NCBI GenBank assembly: GCA_001414345.1
Contig: LLCB01000191.1
Coordinates: forward strand, 50,914-114,913
From: Hymenoscyphus infarciens
Taxonomy: Eukaryota > Ascomycota > Leotiomycetes > Helotiales > Helotiaceae
Direction: 5' to 3'
DNA: 64,000 nt
The first letter of the stretch is position 1. Each line of letters starts with the position of its first letter. Shown here one piece after another: positions 22,661-34,422 of the stretch. The position numbers and the translations under genes are program-made. Below the pieces are notes generated by a model, which worked only from the letters and a program-made list of their open reading frames with translations, had not been told where the DNA came from and ran no database searches.

Positions 22661-25607
22661 ATGGCTTCGGAAGCACACTAAGATATAACAGAGACCTCTG
22701 AAAACACCCGCGATTCTTGTCTACGCGAAGAACGACGATTGCCTCAACGTCCCAAGACCAAAACAGACAATTCAACACTCCATGGCTGGATAGTAGGCAT
22801 CCTCATCTGCTTGCTTGTCAATCGTTGTCTGTGTTTTCCTTTCTAGGAATGAGGAGGAGGAGGGGACGATCACTAGGAATAGGCTTAATTTGAGAAGGTT
22901 TCCGCCACAGTAAATGTAGCCTGTTCAGAGGGCAAGAAGAGTTCCTGAGATAAATAGGGAGAACTTTCTTTTCGTGGTTTGTTCGTTCAGGGTTGGATAG
23001 ATGGTAATGAGTCTTGGGGTTAAGACTGCTTGTATCATGGAAAAGAATTATGAATGATCTATCACACTCTCATTATACTTTATGCCTTGCTCTCTCTCAG
23101 CTCATCAAATAACAAACGACTCCAAAACTCCCATCTCACCAAGCTGAAAAACCCACAGCTGAAATTGAAAACATCAAACAGTTAGAGAAGTTAAGTAAAG
23201 AGACAGACCAAATAACTACAGGCAATTTTTCAATATTTAAGAAGATACAGACTTGGTATGCGTGTACTAGACAATGATGTACTGAAATCATCTCTAAAGT
23301 AAACATTCATAGAAAGTACTACACGGTTACCATTCTACGTGTTACCTAAACTAGTCCGGCTCTCAAGAAGCAGCTTGAAGTGGTTAGTTACTATCAACCA
23401 TAGTACCATGAAGTGAAAATGACAACCTATCTAAAAACAGAATGAAATCTTGACTCGTGTCTATACTGCTAAGTGAACAACCTAGACGTCTCAAATTCTA
23501 CGGCATCCTGAAATACAGTATCCTAAAGCTACAAAAGTCCAAAAACGACGTAATTGCAAATTTTAAATCATAAATCGCAAAATGTTACTTTCTATAAGTA
23601 AAAATGAGAATAATTAAATTCCCTCTCCCTCTTTCTCCCCTCTCCCCCCCTCTTCTCTATATTAAGACTAGATAGTCTTAATTATAGTAACTAGCTAATT
23701 AAAGAATAGGGAGGGAAAATAAGTATTACGTATATAGTAGTGACATCGCCCCCTCGCTATCGTATCTTTACTACCTATTACCTAACTCTTGTATTATATT
23801 CTTTCTATTATTTCTATAAAAATAAGAGAGAGAGGGAGAGAGAGAGTGAGAGGAAGAGGGGAAGAGAGAGAGAGAGAGGATTGTTTACTACTTTAGCTAA
23901 ACTTCTCTTACCTATACTAGGAAAAACTTTCTCTTAAAATATTTACTTACTCTCTTACTCTCTTACTCACTCTCTCCTACACTCTTACCTATATTCTCAC
24001 CTATACTCTCTTAGTATATATAGTATATAAAAGAATAGGATAAGGAGCAAGAGAGTAAGTAGATAGTACAAGATAATTTACAGTTAGCTATAGCTCTTGG
24101 ACTTTTGTACTTTCAGGACGCCCTAAAATCCAAGCATGAACTCACTCACCATACAACTCAACAGCAATATCAGAAAGATACAAAAAAATACTACACGTCA
24201 AGATCGAATTCGAGGTCGAATTCGAAACCAAGTGCCACGCCAACTCACGAGCAAGGAATTAAGGAGAACCAGTCTTTTTCGGTGGCGACCTCAAACTTGT
24301 GGGAGGAGAAAGATTATGCAAGACTTGTTGGGAATGAAGTCAACTTGGTGAAACAAGAAGTTCGACGACTGGAGAGAAAAACAATAGTGCGGAGGAAGAT
24401 TTGGCTGCGAGGAACCAATTAAGAATGGACTAGACAGTGGACAGCGCATGAGATGGAAGGTTTAAGCATACTTTATTCTCCTTTTACCGAGTATGCCATG
24501 CACGAAGACTCGTTTTTTCCATCGAAAGGAAGGGTCAAGGCTCTGCTGTCAAGAACCTGAACCTAGAGCAAGGAAAAACTCTACAATGGTAAGGGAATGG
24601 GGCCGGAAGACAGAAATTTTTGGTTAGAAAGGGTTTCTTGTTTGGTAGCTGCCTCGCTCACATTACAGCATAAGACTGATAAAAACATTATATGTTCAGG
24701 GATACAACTTTTTCAATCATGATATATGATCTACCCCCAAGATGTGGCAAAACTTTCATGTTAATTCAAGCTGTTTTCTATTGTTCTCTCTTTTCAAGTT
24801 GTCTTCCACTTGTCTCTCAATTGCAAGACATCGCACAAAAACACCAAAATAGTAAAGTGTAGTTAGCCAAGGACGTGACTTGAAAATGGCCCCTTTTGAC
24901 TAAACAGACACCACTACGCTCTCAGCATAATCGTCTTCCGAGCAGTTCTTTTGAGGATCAAAATTCCAAGACAAATTAGGCATTATAACCTTATTATTTT
25001 TACCCCTAAATAAACGGATTGGTTTTGTGTTGCGATATGGCCAATCAGAAATCAACCCAGCTAGCTTAATAAAGTTCCAAGCCAAGCGTAAAGAAAGGTA
25101 TCTAGATACTCCGCCTCGTGATTCTTGGCCATGCGGGCGGGGTTCATCGTTCAAAGTAAGCTTACTTATTTTCACATCCTTCAATCTAGATCCCATACGA
25201 ATCTACGACTGCGATTGAATAGCAGCAATGGATTAACTGAGGAGCCCACTATTCTTGTAGCGTATCTTCCTTACCAGCTGCCCGTTGAGTTTCTAGCCCT
25301 AAATATGGAGATTCGGGGCTGTGAAGCAGTACCGAAAGCCCATGGATCCTCTGAATTAGAGGCGCAGAAAGCAAAATGATCTTTACGATTTGTTCTGGCG
25401 TCAAAGTAGCTATTGGAATGATCCCAATTGTCAGATATGTTAATTTGGTGAGGAAATCTTAAAATAATTGCACCATCGGTTTTGAAATGTAAATCTTATA
25501 AGTAACTTGTTCTGCACTTCAATTCTGCATCATTTTCAGTACATCTCGAATTCTACCTACCACTCAGCATTTCTTCGGTATTTTTCTTTTATCTTTTATC
25601 TGTCAAA
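22661..25607. other. Gene-free interval with low-complexity AT/GA tracts
   Basis: Nearly 3 kb in which I see no convincing gene. 23600-24080 is low complexity: a CT-rich run (23620-23660), GA-rich runs (23825-23880) and CTCTTAC repeats (23940-24010), with RIP-like flanks. 24200-24230 has two GTCGAATTCGA words. 25500-25607 would be the promoter and leader of the secreted-protein gene. Confidence 0.5.
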
Positions 25608-28594
25608 ATGGCTTCGAGATTTCTCTCACGTTTGTTGTGTTACTTGTTACTATCGAGTACTGCCATCGCGGCACCGTCCCACTACATCGTCGAACGGGCG
25701 GAGAATACGGCTGGATTGGGCATCGAACTAGAATGGCGAAACTTGGAAATGCTTAATACTGCACATGGTTTGGGCATACCGGAGGTCACTTCTAAAATGA
25801 TAGACGACATAAAAGGGACTGTAGTCACAATTCAGGACAATTCTGCGGCTCTCAACAACAAAGCGGACTGGGGAATGACTGCAGAGCAGTAAGTAACATC
25901 CAGCTTTCCATCATTGCTTCTATCATGGTTGTGTTCCGTTGCAAAATCTTCCCAGCACCTTAGACAGTAATGACTAATTCCTCCACTTAGCCACGGGTCA
26001 GAAGATACAAATGGCATCACTAGAATCGTTCCAGAATTCATCGCCAACGGTCTTAAGGTGAAGGTTGGCACTGGGAGAGCAGAGCAAATAGGCACAGAGA
26101 TTGTGGATTTCTTAGTAAGTTTCATTGAACTTGGTTTCAACCGACTTTACTTGGTACTAATCTTCACTTATTAAAGCGTGTATGGTCTCCATCTGTACAA
26201 CACGAAAGTGCCGTCAGCATCCCGGGTTTCACTGCGTATGGAGCGTGGAAGGTTGTAAAACCGGAAACATTCAACGACGCAAACCTCCAAGTCCTCCCCC
26301 TCGGTATGCAGATTACCGCACCAATGTCACTCGCTGGAATCCAATCATTGTTTGAAAAGGCAAAGTCTTCCGTCAAAAATCCCTTGATACCCGAATTTGC
26401 GAACCGTGTCCGGAACATGCACCTAGTCGAAGCAAAACATGTCGACAATAGTTTCAAAAAGAATCCCTGGGCAAATCTCTCACCCGACTCGTTGGGTTTC
26501 TTGTCTCTTGTCGTCACCTACGCAAAAGCAACCGCTCAAGTCAAACCTGTTGACGGTATAAAGCATACCAGTCCCATCATGCCTCGAACGGATTTTGCTA
26601 CGATGTACGACAAGTTTGTCGAGGCGGACATGAAGAAAGTCCTTGCTACCGACCGATGTACCTACTCATTATATAACTTGGTCAAAAGTTTGGCGGAATA
26701 CAAAGGCGATGGAACGGACAAGAAAGATCCTACATTTTCAGTCGCCGGATTTGACTCTGCGGAAATAAAGTGGAAGAACGATCTAGCGACTCCTCCTAAG
26801 AACACAAACCTCAAGATCGAAAGGTGGATGAATGGGCTGGAATACTTCAACTTTGACTGGATGAAAGAATCAGACAAAACCATCGATGGTCAAATCGGTG
26901 GTCTAGGCGACAGAATGGAAACTTTATACAACTCCCCAACGATTTCAGCCCCAATTTTCGAGTTCAGAGATCTCATAGCACAGGGCGGAATGCTTCCTAG
27001 CCAGCTCAAAGCTGTCGAAGAAGCTCTCATACAGTCGCACAAGGACTTCAATAAAGGACCCGCAAAAGCGCTTGCACGACAAGCTGGCGCAAAGCCCAAA
27101 GAAACAGAAAAAGCATGTGCAAGGACAACCTCGGCAAAACCCACAGCAACCACGAAATCCTGTCCTGAGGGCAAAAAAGCTTCCAAAGATGGGAATGATT
27201 GTGTGGACAAACCCAGCCCGGAATCAAAAGGCCAATGCCCCGATGGCAAAATCTTGGACCCCGCAGAAGGCGGCCAAACAAAAGACACACCTAAACCCGT
27301 TTGTATGGACGAACCAGACTGTAGGGACGATGAAGTGGCTAGTAAGCCAATATACAAGCCTTCCGGAAGAGGCCCTTCAAACTGTGTCAAGGAACCCGCC
27401 AATGACAAAAAGTGCGATGCATCGCAATGGGCACAAGTCACCAGTGATGGTGATGCTGTAGCAATTGTCGATTGTGTCGATACACGCAAGACCGCCCAAG
27501 AAAAGAAATCCGCGGAAGAAAGGAAGCAATCTGAAGAGGATAAAAAGAAAGCCGAGGAAGAGAACAAGAAGAAGGAAGAAGAGGAGAAAAAGAAAAAAGC
27601 TGCAGAAGAGGAAGAGAAAAAGAAGCAAGACGAACAGAAAAAAAAAGACGACAAGGATTTCAAGGAGAAGACGGATAAACGTGGGAGGTTCTGTATGACA
27701 CTTCTCGCTACCTCTGAATTTCTTCCCGAGGACGAGATTCCGGGAGTGGACGACATTGAAGATGCTCTCGTCGATCTCTGGCCGCCTGGCTGGAAAAGTA
27801 TCTCAGGTGGTAAGTCATATTGCCATATCCGACACCAAAACATAAACTAACATTGAATGACAGACGAGTTCACAAACTCTAATATCGAAAAGGGTCGAAA
27901 ACCAGAGGAACAGACAAGTGGAGTGGCGGTTGGTAGCGGGGAAATATTAACAGCCGGCTTCAATCCTGTTGTTCTCATCAATCTCTTCAAGAGCCTCTTC
28001 CGCAGTGGTGGCCAGTCGGCAGCCAAATCTTTCACTCGAGCTGGCGCAGACATCGCAGCAAAAATGGCTGCCCAAACTGCTAAATTCTCTCTCAGACCCG
28101 GCCGAATAGGCGCGAAAGCGGGAAATTCCATCAAGAAGATCAAAGATAACCCAAATTTGATGGATTGCCTAGGTGCGCTGCCCTTCTGGATCGAAGCCAG
28201 CAATTTCCGAGTCGGCGAAGAGATTCCCAAGGGTGGATTCCCCATTCAATACAACCATGCATACGTTCATTTTTGGAAGGACGAGGATGGAGGTGGTGTT
28301 GATGACCCTGTAGCTCCTGCTTATAGAATGGGTTACGAAGACAACTTTTACCACGAAGATAGACTGGAGAATACAAAATGTTACGAGATGCCAGGTGGAT
28401 TCGACAATGCCGTCACTGCTTATGATGTGGCCAACACTTGTTGTTCATTTTACCGAGAGCCAGGATGTGTGGGACATATGTTTTCTGCGACTAATAGGGA
28501 GGATGGAGAGTTGACTGGAGATGAGAACGATAACATGTCGAGTTATATGTGCACCTGGGATGGATGTAATGGGCGGCATCCAGAAGTGCCATAA
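25608..28594 (+). CDS. Secreted multidomain protein of unknown function with Cys-rich and Lys/Glu coiled-coil middle
   Basis: I do not recognise this family. Exons inferred: 25608-25888, 25991-26114, 26177-27809, 27864-28594; all boundaries keep frame and give 922 aa. Residues 1-21 are a clear signal peptide (MASRFLSRLLCYLLLSSTAIA, cleavage before APSHY). The first block (22-445) holds GIELEWRN, then LPLGMQITAPMSLAGIQSLFE and an all-alpha-looking stretch; GIELE followed by a late Q-I-T-A-P-M-S loosely recalls amidoligase-type folds, but that is only a guess. Residues about 448-570 are Cys-rich with repeated CPEGK/CPDGK units. Residues about 576-637 are almost pure Lys/Glu/Ala, a strong predicted coiled coil. 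The C-terminal part (638-922) has a possible amphipathic or membrane-associating helix region (about 670-740) and ends in a Cys/Trp/Tyr-rich domain containing NTCCSFYREPGC and CTWDGCNG. It stands alone, with about 3 kb free of genes on either side. Confidence 0.85.
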
Positions 28595-31288
28595 GTGGGC
28601 TTGTAATGATTCGGTAGTATCGTTATGAGGATTGCGTGGTGTACTTTTTCCTTTTGTTAGACACACTGTCACTACATTTCTTTGTATTTGAAGAACCGGC
28701 CTATATAGTGGCAATTCAAGGCTGTTCATAGAGAGGTTTGAAATTACAAAGAGAAAGATTTTGTTGGGTAAATTTTAAAGTAAATGTTTCACCTCTCTCA
28801 AGTATTCTTCTACAATGTCCTAGGAATCCATGAGAACCCTCAAGGGTCGTAAGTGACAATAATGATAGCGATGTGGAGGGTAGAGCTGTGTGGTGTCTAT
28901 GGTCATCGGATGCCTCTTCGGAGACAAGATACTAACTGCCCATTGTGGTGTGGAAGGATACCGTGAAGAAAGAATGGCTTTTGAGGGTTGGTCAAATGAG
29001 CTACAACGAATCCTCCAAAATGGGACTGACTTCGAGGATTTTTCTCACAATATCAATAGTCGATAATAAGAGATTTGTAGACCAGCGGGTTCGAAGTTTT
29101 ACATTGGGAGAGAAGTGTAGAGGTGGAGCATGAAAACGAAGGAGGGAGAGTGAGGTGGAGAGTTAGACGCGGATTTTACTGTCGAATGGAGGGCTTGTTG
29201 TTGATTTCTTTATAGGTGGCTGCACTGAGATGAATTGCAATAGTAAGGTTGAGTTGAATTGAGTGTTTGGTAAGTTTTAAGAGCTGGGCCAGAAGCTCAG
29301 ACAGTCAGACTCCTCTTGTCTATTTTTTTCTTTTTTTCTCTTTCTTTTTGCTCTTGTTGTTGAATCTTTAAGTTGTGAATCACCGAGTGGGTGACCTAAT
29401 TATTAGAGAGGAAGAATAATGTCTTACGCGACTCTCAAATCTCTGTCTGCCGTGCTACCTTACGAAAGCTAATTGTTGCAAAGTCAACAATGCTGCCAAA
29501 AGTTTCTCAGCGCTCCCCTACCCATTGCGCTGTCGCTCGGTTAAATCAGGGGAGTGGGTCGAGTGTGGGTGTCTGGATTCAATGTTCAACAAAACTTCTA
29601 ATTTATCGAGTACCAGGGTGTTATTCAAAAAATAAGGAGGTTTGCCCTATATTTCTAGAACACATACATGCTTACGCGTGGCTGGTGTCTCCACCTACAG
29701 AACTGCCCAAGGTTTCTCAATGGCGTGAGGAAGTGATCAAAATACGAATCCCGAGGTTTCAAAACTAAATGGGCATTGAAGTGTGTGGGGGTTGATTCAG
29801 CTTATGGGTAGTTGAAGAGAGTGGTGAAAACTATCTATGAGGCAAGGAAGAAAATGAGCTTCGTAGTGAAATTTAGAGCGGGTATGCTTTATTCACCAAT
29901 TATATATTTAACCAATTCTTTCTAGACATATACTAAATTCGGTATAATTAACCTCCTTAAAATGACATGAGTGTTCTAAAGTGTCTAGGATATTGAAAGT
30001 AAATAAAGATTGTATAAATGAGTATATACTACTTTATACTTTTAAACTATTCAAGACTTTAATGAAGTAGTTTGAGTAATCTAATTCTCTTGAACAATGT
30101 AATCTAACAGCTTCACTTACTAGACTCACTAGCAACGTAAGTAGTCATTTACTCAATTGTTGAATAAAGCATAGATACCAGAGCTAACAAAAGAGAAATC
30201 CTCAATTAACTGTAACCCTAGAGTTTCCACTAGCTTCTTTTACTAACAAACTCCCAGCTACCATCGAACTCAACACCATTGCAAAGACGGGTGAAAATAA
30301 AGCTTTGCTAGTAGTGAGCATAGTTAAGCTTTAAGCTTACCTCAAAAGAGAATCAACATGCCCACCTGGAATTTCCATTCTCTAACCTTAGGGCCGCAAA
30401 CGCATTCCACACCTCTTACGCCATAGTCCCGGACAGATATTCCTACACTCCTGACTTTCCGCCGGCCGACTTTTAATACCAACGCAAAAGATATCCATTA
30501 GCAGTAAACTTAGAATAATACCAGACCACCTGTTCCAATACCTCCCACCCTCCCTCCAATAAGGTCGAGGAAAAAGCGAAGGGTTCCTTCTCTAAGCCTG
30601 CTCTTACTACTATCCTCGCATATCACATTCACTATTTCACAGCGGTATTCACAGAAAAGAAATTCCCCCGTGAGAGTGCATACAAATGACCACCCCCACT
30701 TCTACTTATCTTCAACCCAACACTCTCGATCCAACTAAATACAACTACTACAATACCCTCTCACACACTTCCATATCATCACAGCTAAGCAAGGTAAACC
30801 AAGCGCACAGAACAAAACCCAGAATCATCATGAATTTCCCTCCCAAATAACAATTAAAGTAACTATAACAAAAACAACAAAAAAATAAAAAAGTCAACTA
30901 CATTAAAGCAACTAACACTTTTTTTTTAATTAAAAAAAAAAGCCTTGTTAGTACTCTACTTATAGCGCCCAACCATCATACATTCAAAAAATCTAAACCA
31001 ACCCCCTGAAATCTCCTAATTTTTCCCTCTTAAGACAAAAATAAAATCCAGAGTAACCCGTTAATCTATCAAAACAGCTCAAGGAGTCCCCTACCCCCCA
31101 CTCCCTTCAATCAATTAAAACCACAGCAATTAAAACCACAGGCGAGAAAAGCGGGAGGATATCAAATTGACCTTTCTCAGGTAGGTCGTAGACACAAAGG
31201 ACGAAAAACACGACGAATACATCCAAGTAGCAACCCCACCTCTAAGTATTCCGCCTCTCAACAAAAATTTCATTTCAAACACTCAAGT
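28595..31288. other. Gene-free interval downstream of the secreted-protein gene
   Basis: No supported gene. Short open frames at 28945 and 29490 show no family features. The stretch 30840-30960 is A-rich with a T9/A10 run near 30920-30940. A weak similarity to the hairpin repeat occurs near 29955-29995. Confidence 0.45.
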
Positions 31289-31404
31289 CTTCACTCGCCT
31301 ATACAACCTCCTACCTCCTACCTCCTACCTCCTACCTCCTACCTCCTACCTCCTACCTCCTACCCCCTACCTCCTACCTCCTACCTCCTACTTCACTCGC
31401 CTAT
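31289..31404. repeat. CTCCTAC heptamer minisatellite with flanking 14-bp direct repeats
   Basis: About 12 copies of the 7-mer ACCTCCT/CTCCTAC (31305-31391), one of them CCCCTAC. The array is bracketed by CTTCACTCGCCTAT at 31289-31302 and 31391-31404. Confidence 0.9.
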
Positions 31405-31750
31405 CCTCCAAGGTCCTCGCATGAACCATGTATGAATCCATCTCCCATCTCCCATCTCCCACCACCTCGCAAAACAACACGCCAAGGGCACCAGTAGAAA
31501 TAGTAGGGGAGGGAAAGATGATAGATATCATTATTAAATTTAATGGTAAATTTTTCACTCCCATTTACATAGTAAACACGCGCACCTCTTATCCTAGAGC
31601 TTTAATAATTAACTCTTATACTCTCATACTCTCATACTCTCCCACCACCTTTCACCAACTAAGCTTAGAGATGGAAAATTTAGGGGAAAAAATGACCGCT
31701 CCAAGGAAATGCATCAGATGCATCGAGAACCACAAGTGCTTGCGCCAAGA

Positions 31751-31777
31751 GACGAGAGAGAGAGAGACGAGAGAGAG

Positions 31778-31848
<71 letters not shown>
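31751..31848. repeat. (GA)n microsatellite with three GACGAGA starts
   Basis: Nearly 100 bp of GA dinucleotide, with the first third split by three GACGAGAGAGAGA units. It creates Glu/Arg or Ser/Leu frames that are not genes. A (CA)n run follows at about 32002-32020. Confidence 0.95.
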
Positions 31849-31851
<3 letters not shown>

Positions 31852-32253
31852 AAAAAGGAAAACAGAGAGAGAACGTCAAAATATCTTTCTCCCATTCATC
31901 TCCTTTCCTTTGCCATGCCATCCAGCCCATGCAAAACAAAAAAGAAGATCCCACATATTAAGTTCATCTCCCCAAACCCCTTAGCCCAGACCCAAGTCAA
32001 CAAACACACACACACACACCCATCCAAAGATTCATATATACATTGAAAACATCAATCCGTCTTCCGATTTCCTGTCTCGCGCTCTCAACCCCCTTCCTTG
32101 TCTTCCCTTTTCAACCCCCCCATGCACCCTATTACCCCATTTCCCATGGCATAGATTTGGTATTTTCTTCCGAGAGAAAAGAGGAGAGGGCCTCGAATCA
32201 TCCGTATTTTTTTCTTCATGATACTGAACAGAAATTGAACATGACAGGCAAAA

Positions 32254-34422
32254 TTACATGACAATGCAATCCTTCTCATTCCCAGTAGGAGTCTTCTTCA
32301 TCTTCCCACTCTTCGGACTCGCAACATCCATCGGTGTCCCCCCACTAGCCGCCGCTCGAATGGCAGCTAGCCTATGTTTGGCACGCTCATCACCACTTTC
32401 CGATGCTTTCACATACCAGACGTTGGCTTCGAGTGGGTCTCGTCGACATCCGATTCCCATCTCGGTGAAATATCCAACTGCGTACTCGGCTTTGGTGAGA
32501 CCTGTTAATGATCTGTTAGTAAAGATAAAAGGGCAGGGTTTAGGCTTGGAGGACTTGCCACACTGAGCTGCTTGACGCGCCCATTCGTATGCCTCGTTCT
32601 CATCCTTCTCAAGTACTGGCTCCGCGCCAACCATATACCAAGCACACAATGCCATCATGGCGGCTGGGTGACCTCGTTGGGCAGCACAAGTGTAGAAATG
32701 CACGCTCAAAGCTGGATCTCTGGGACAAGCTAGCTTGCCATGCTCATAGGCATCACCCATGATATAGGCAGACTCAACATGACCCAGATCCGATGCTTGT
32801 GTGAAAAGCTGCGCAGCATATGTTTCGTCCTGGAAGATGTCGTTCCCATCACCCGTCACGTAAAGAAGGCCGAGATGATACGGAGCAGCATTGTACTGCA
32901 TATCCGCCGATTCCGTCGCTCGTTTGAGCCATTTCAAGCCCTCTCTGTATTTGTTGAGACCAAGGTCCCCTGAAAGACAAGCTCTTCCAAGTCTAGTCAT
33001 TGCTCCTGGATGGTTTTTTGATGCGGATTGTCTGTAGTATTGAACAGCCTTTGCGACGTCTTTTCTACATCCCCACCCATATTCGTAACACAATGCAGCA
33101 CGATAACCCGACTCGGCATGGCCATGTTTACTGGCAGCAATGAACAAGGGGAAAGCTTGCCCGTGATCTTCCTTGCCTTTGCTGAAAAGCCCGGAAGAGT
33201 ATCCGTCTGCAAGATAATACTGTGCAAAGGGATAACTTCGATCTGCGAGCTTTTGTAAGATGTGCTTGGCTTCACTCAATAATTCCACTGGCGAGGACTG
33301 GGGGTTTTCAGCTGCATTACCGTCCAGATCCCTTGCTCCAGATTTTCGGGTAACCTTCTGAGGTGCAGCGCCACCGTCCTGCCCAAGCCCTGCTTCTTGT
33401 GCTGCTTGGATGAGAAAGATCGCAAAGGCATATTGTGTTTCGGCGTCATTCAGCTTCTTCACATTTTGGCGATACATTTCCAGAGTCTTTTGCATGGTAA
33501 GTAGCGAAGCATTGGCACCCACAGCGGATCTCAACTGAGAATTATCCAGAGATATAGGAGCTGGTGGAGCTTGTGGATAAGAGATATTTGCTAGGTCAAC
33601 ATATGAGAGAGGTCTATCGTGGGAGCGATGTGAGTTAGCTGAAGGTGTACGTCCACTCCAAGCTGGTGAATTCGGAGTTATGTATGGAGAAACAGAACGT
33701 CCTCTACTGCCCCCCATTTCGGAGTATGCAGATACTGGTCGGTTGCTTGGTGTTCTCCTGGCTCCTTGCAGCGTGGGAGTTAGATGTCGGCCTATTGATG
33801 CTCCTACGTCTACCTGATTATCTGGCGGAGACCCAGGAGTCTGATTTCCAGCCCGAATACGAAAGTTGCCCCCTTCCGAAGCGTGTGACTGATGGTGGTA
33901 CTGGAATCGAGGAACAGGTGGACTTGCTACGGGAGCCCCATTCTCATCTATTCGATCCGAGAGAGAACGTTTCGGGGACGGTCCGCTGGAAGGCGACATT
34001 GACCCTGAACTATTCGCAGATGATGCCACAGCAGGGCGTGGTTGTTGAGCCGGATCTGTTGGAGTTCTGCTGTAATTCGGTCGGTATGGAAGGTCTTGAA
34101 CTGCTGGCATTTGAGCTGGTGCAGGTTCGGATTGTTGTCCCATATAACCATCAGATCCCTCGGAAAGCTGTCGCTCATGTCCCCCTTCTATAGCCTCGAT
34201 CTTTGCACTCGATGGCGCAGGTGCCCAATCTTCACGCTGGAAGTTGACGCTTACCGGGGACATTGGTGCGCCGACTATTCGTCCTGCGGATTCTCCGGCC
34301 GAAGGTGGAGCACTCCCCCCCATATTCTCTTTAGAATCACCGTTGGCCTCGAGGTTCGAAGGTAGACTGGGGGGGATAGCCTTGCGGGTTGGTGAACCCA
34401 AAGGTGAGGTTGGAGTTGCCAT
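32254..34422 (-). CDS. chs4: Sel1-repeat chitin synthase activator (Skt5/Chs4 type), prenylated
   Basis: Binds and localises a Chs3/class IV-type chitin synthase at sites of wall growth. The first ATG in frame is at 34422 (MATPTSPLGSPTRK); further upstream only non-ATG codons are open. Exons inferred: 34422-32559 and 32501-32254, giving 703 aa. Residues 1-330 are a disordered Ser/Pro-rich region with SPKR and SPT sites. A conserved block (LSYVDLANISYP, SLLTMQKTLEMYRQNVKK) precedes about seven Sel1/TPR-like repeats (about 380-680), for example PFAQYYLADGYSSG and GHAESGYRAALCYEYGWGC. The protein ends CIVM, a CaaX box for farnesylation, as in yeast Skt5. The intron at 32558-32502 starts with GC, not GT (see separate entry). 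It is head to head with the chitin synthase gene at 38145. The symbol follows the yeast and Candida usage. Confidence 0.93.
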   Translation of the reverse strand: MATPTSPLGSPTRKAIPPSLPSNLEANGDSKENMGGSAPPSAGESAGRIVGAPMSPVSVNFQREDWAPAPSSAKIEAIEGGHERQLSEGSDGYMGQQSEPAPAQMPAVQDLPYRPNYSRTPTDPAQQPRPAVASSANSSGSMSPSSGPSPKRSLSDRIDENGAPVASPPVPRFQYHHQSHASEGGNFRIRAGNQTPGSPPDNQVDVGASIGRHLTPTLQGARRTPSNRPVSAYSEMGGSRGRSVSPYITPNSPAWSGRTPSANSHRSHDRPLSYVDLANISYPQAPPAPISLDNSQLRSAVGANASLLTMQKTLEMYRQNVKKLNDAETQYAFAIFLIQAAQEAGLGQDGGAAPQKVTRKSGARDLDGNAAENPQSSPVELLSEAKHILQKLADRSYPFAQYYLADGYSSGLFSKGKEDHGQAFPLFIAASKHGHAESGYRAALCYEYGWGCRKDVAKAVQYYRQSASKNHPGAMTRLGRACLSGDLGLNKYREGLKWLKRATESADMQYNAAPYHLGLLYVTGDGNDIFQDETYAAQLFTQASDLGHVESAYIMGDAYEHGKLACPRDPALSVHFYTCAAQRGHPAAMMALCAWYMVGAEPVLEKDENEAYEWARQAAQCGKSSKPKPCPFIFTNRSLTGLTKAEYAVGYFTEMGIGCRRDPLEANVWYVKASESGDERAKHRLAAIRAAASGGTPMDVASPKSGKMKKTPTGNEKDCIVM
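32502..32558 (-). other. 57-nt GC-AG intron in the Sel1-repeat gene
   Basis: On the minus strand the segment starts GCAAGT, has a perfect TACTAAC branch site, and ends AACAG. It is 57 nt, divisible by 3 and free of stops, so it could be read through. Removing it turns a foreign 19-residue insert (KSSKPKPCPFIFTNRS) into a normal Sel1 repeat, AAQCGLTKAEYAVGYFTEMG. Confidence 0.8.

Noticed and set aside
24105..24422. 105-codon frame downstream of the CT/GA-rich tract
   Set aside because: No ATG at its start, low-complexity flanks, no recognisable domain.
28945..29768. Short frames at 28945 and 29490
   Set aside because: Short, atypical composition, no introns or domains.
31652..31954. Minus-strand Ser/Leu-rich frames
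   Set aside because: Same microsatellite read on the other strand.
31428..31961. 177-codon plus-strand frame with a long Glu/Arg stretch
   Set aside because: The frame stays open only because of the (GA)n microsatellite; no start context or domain.
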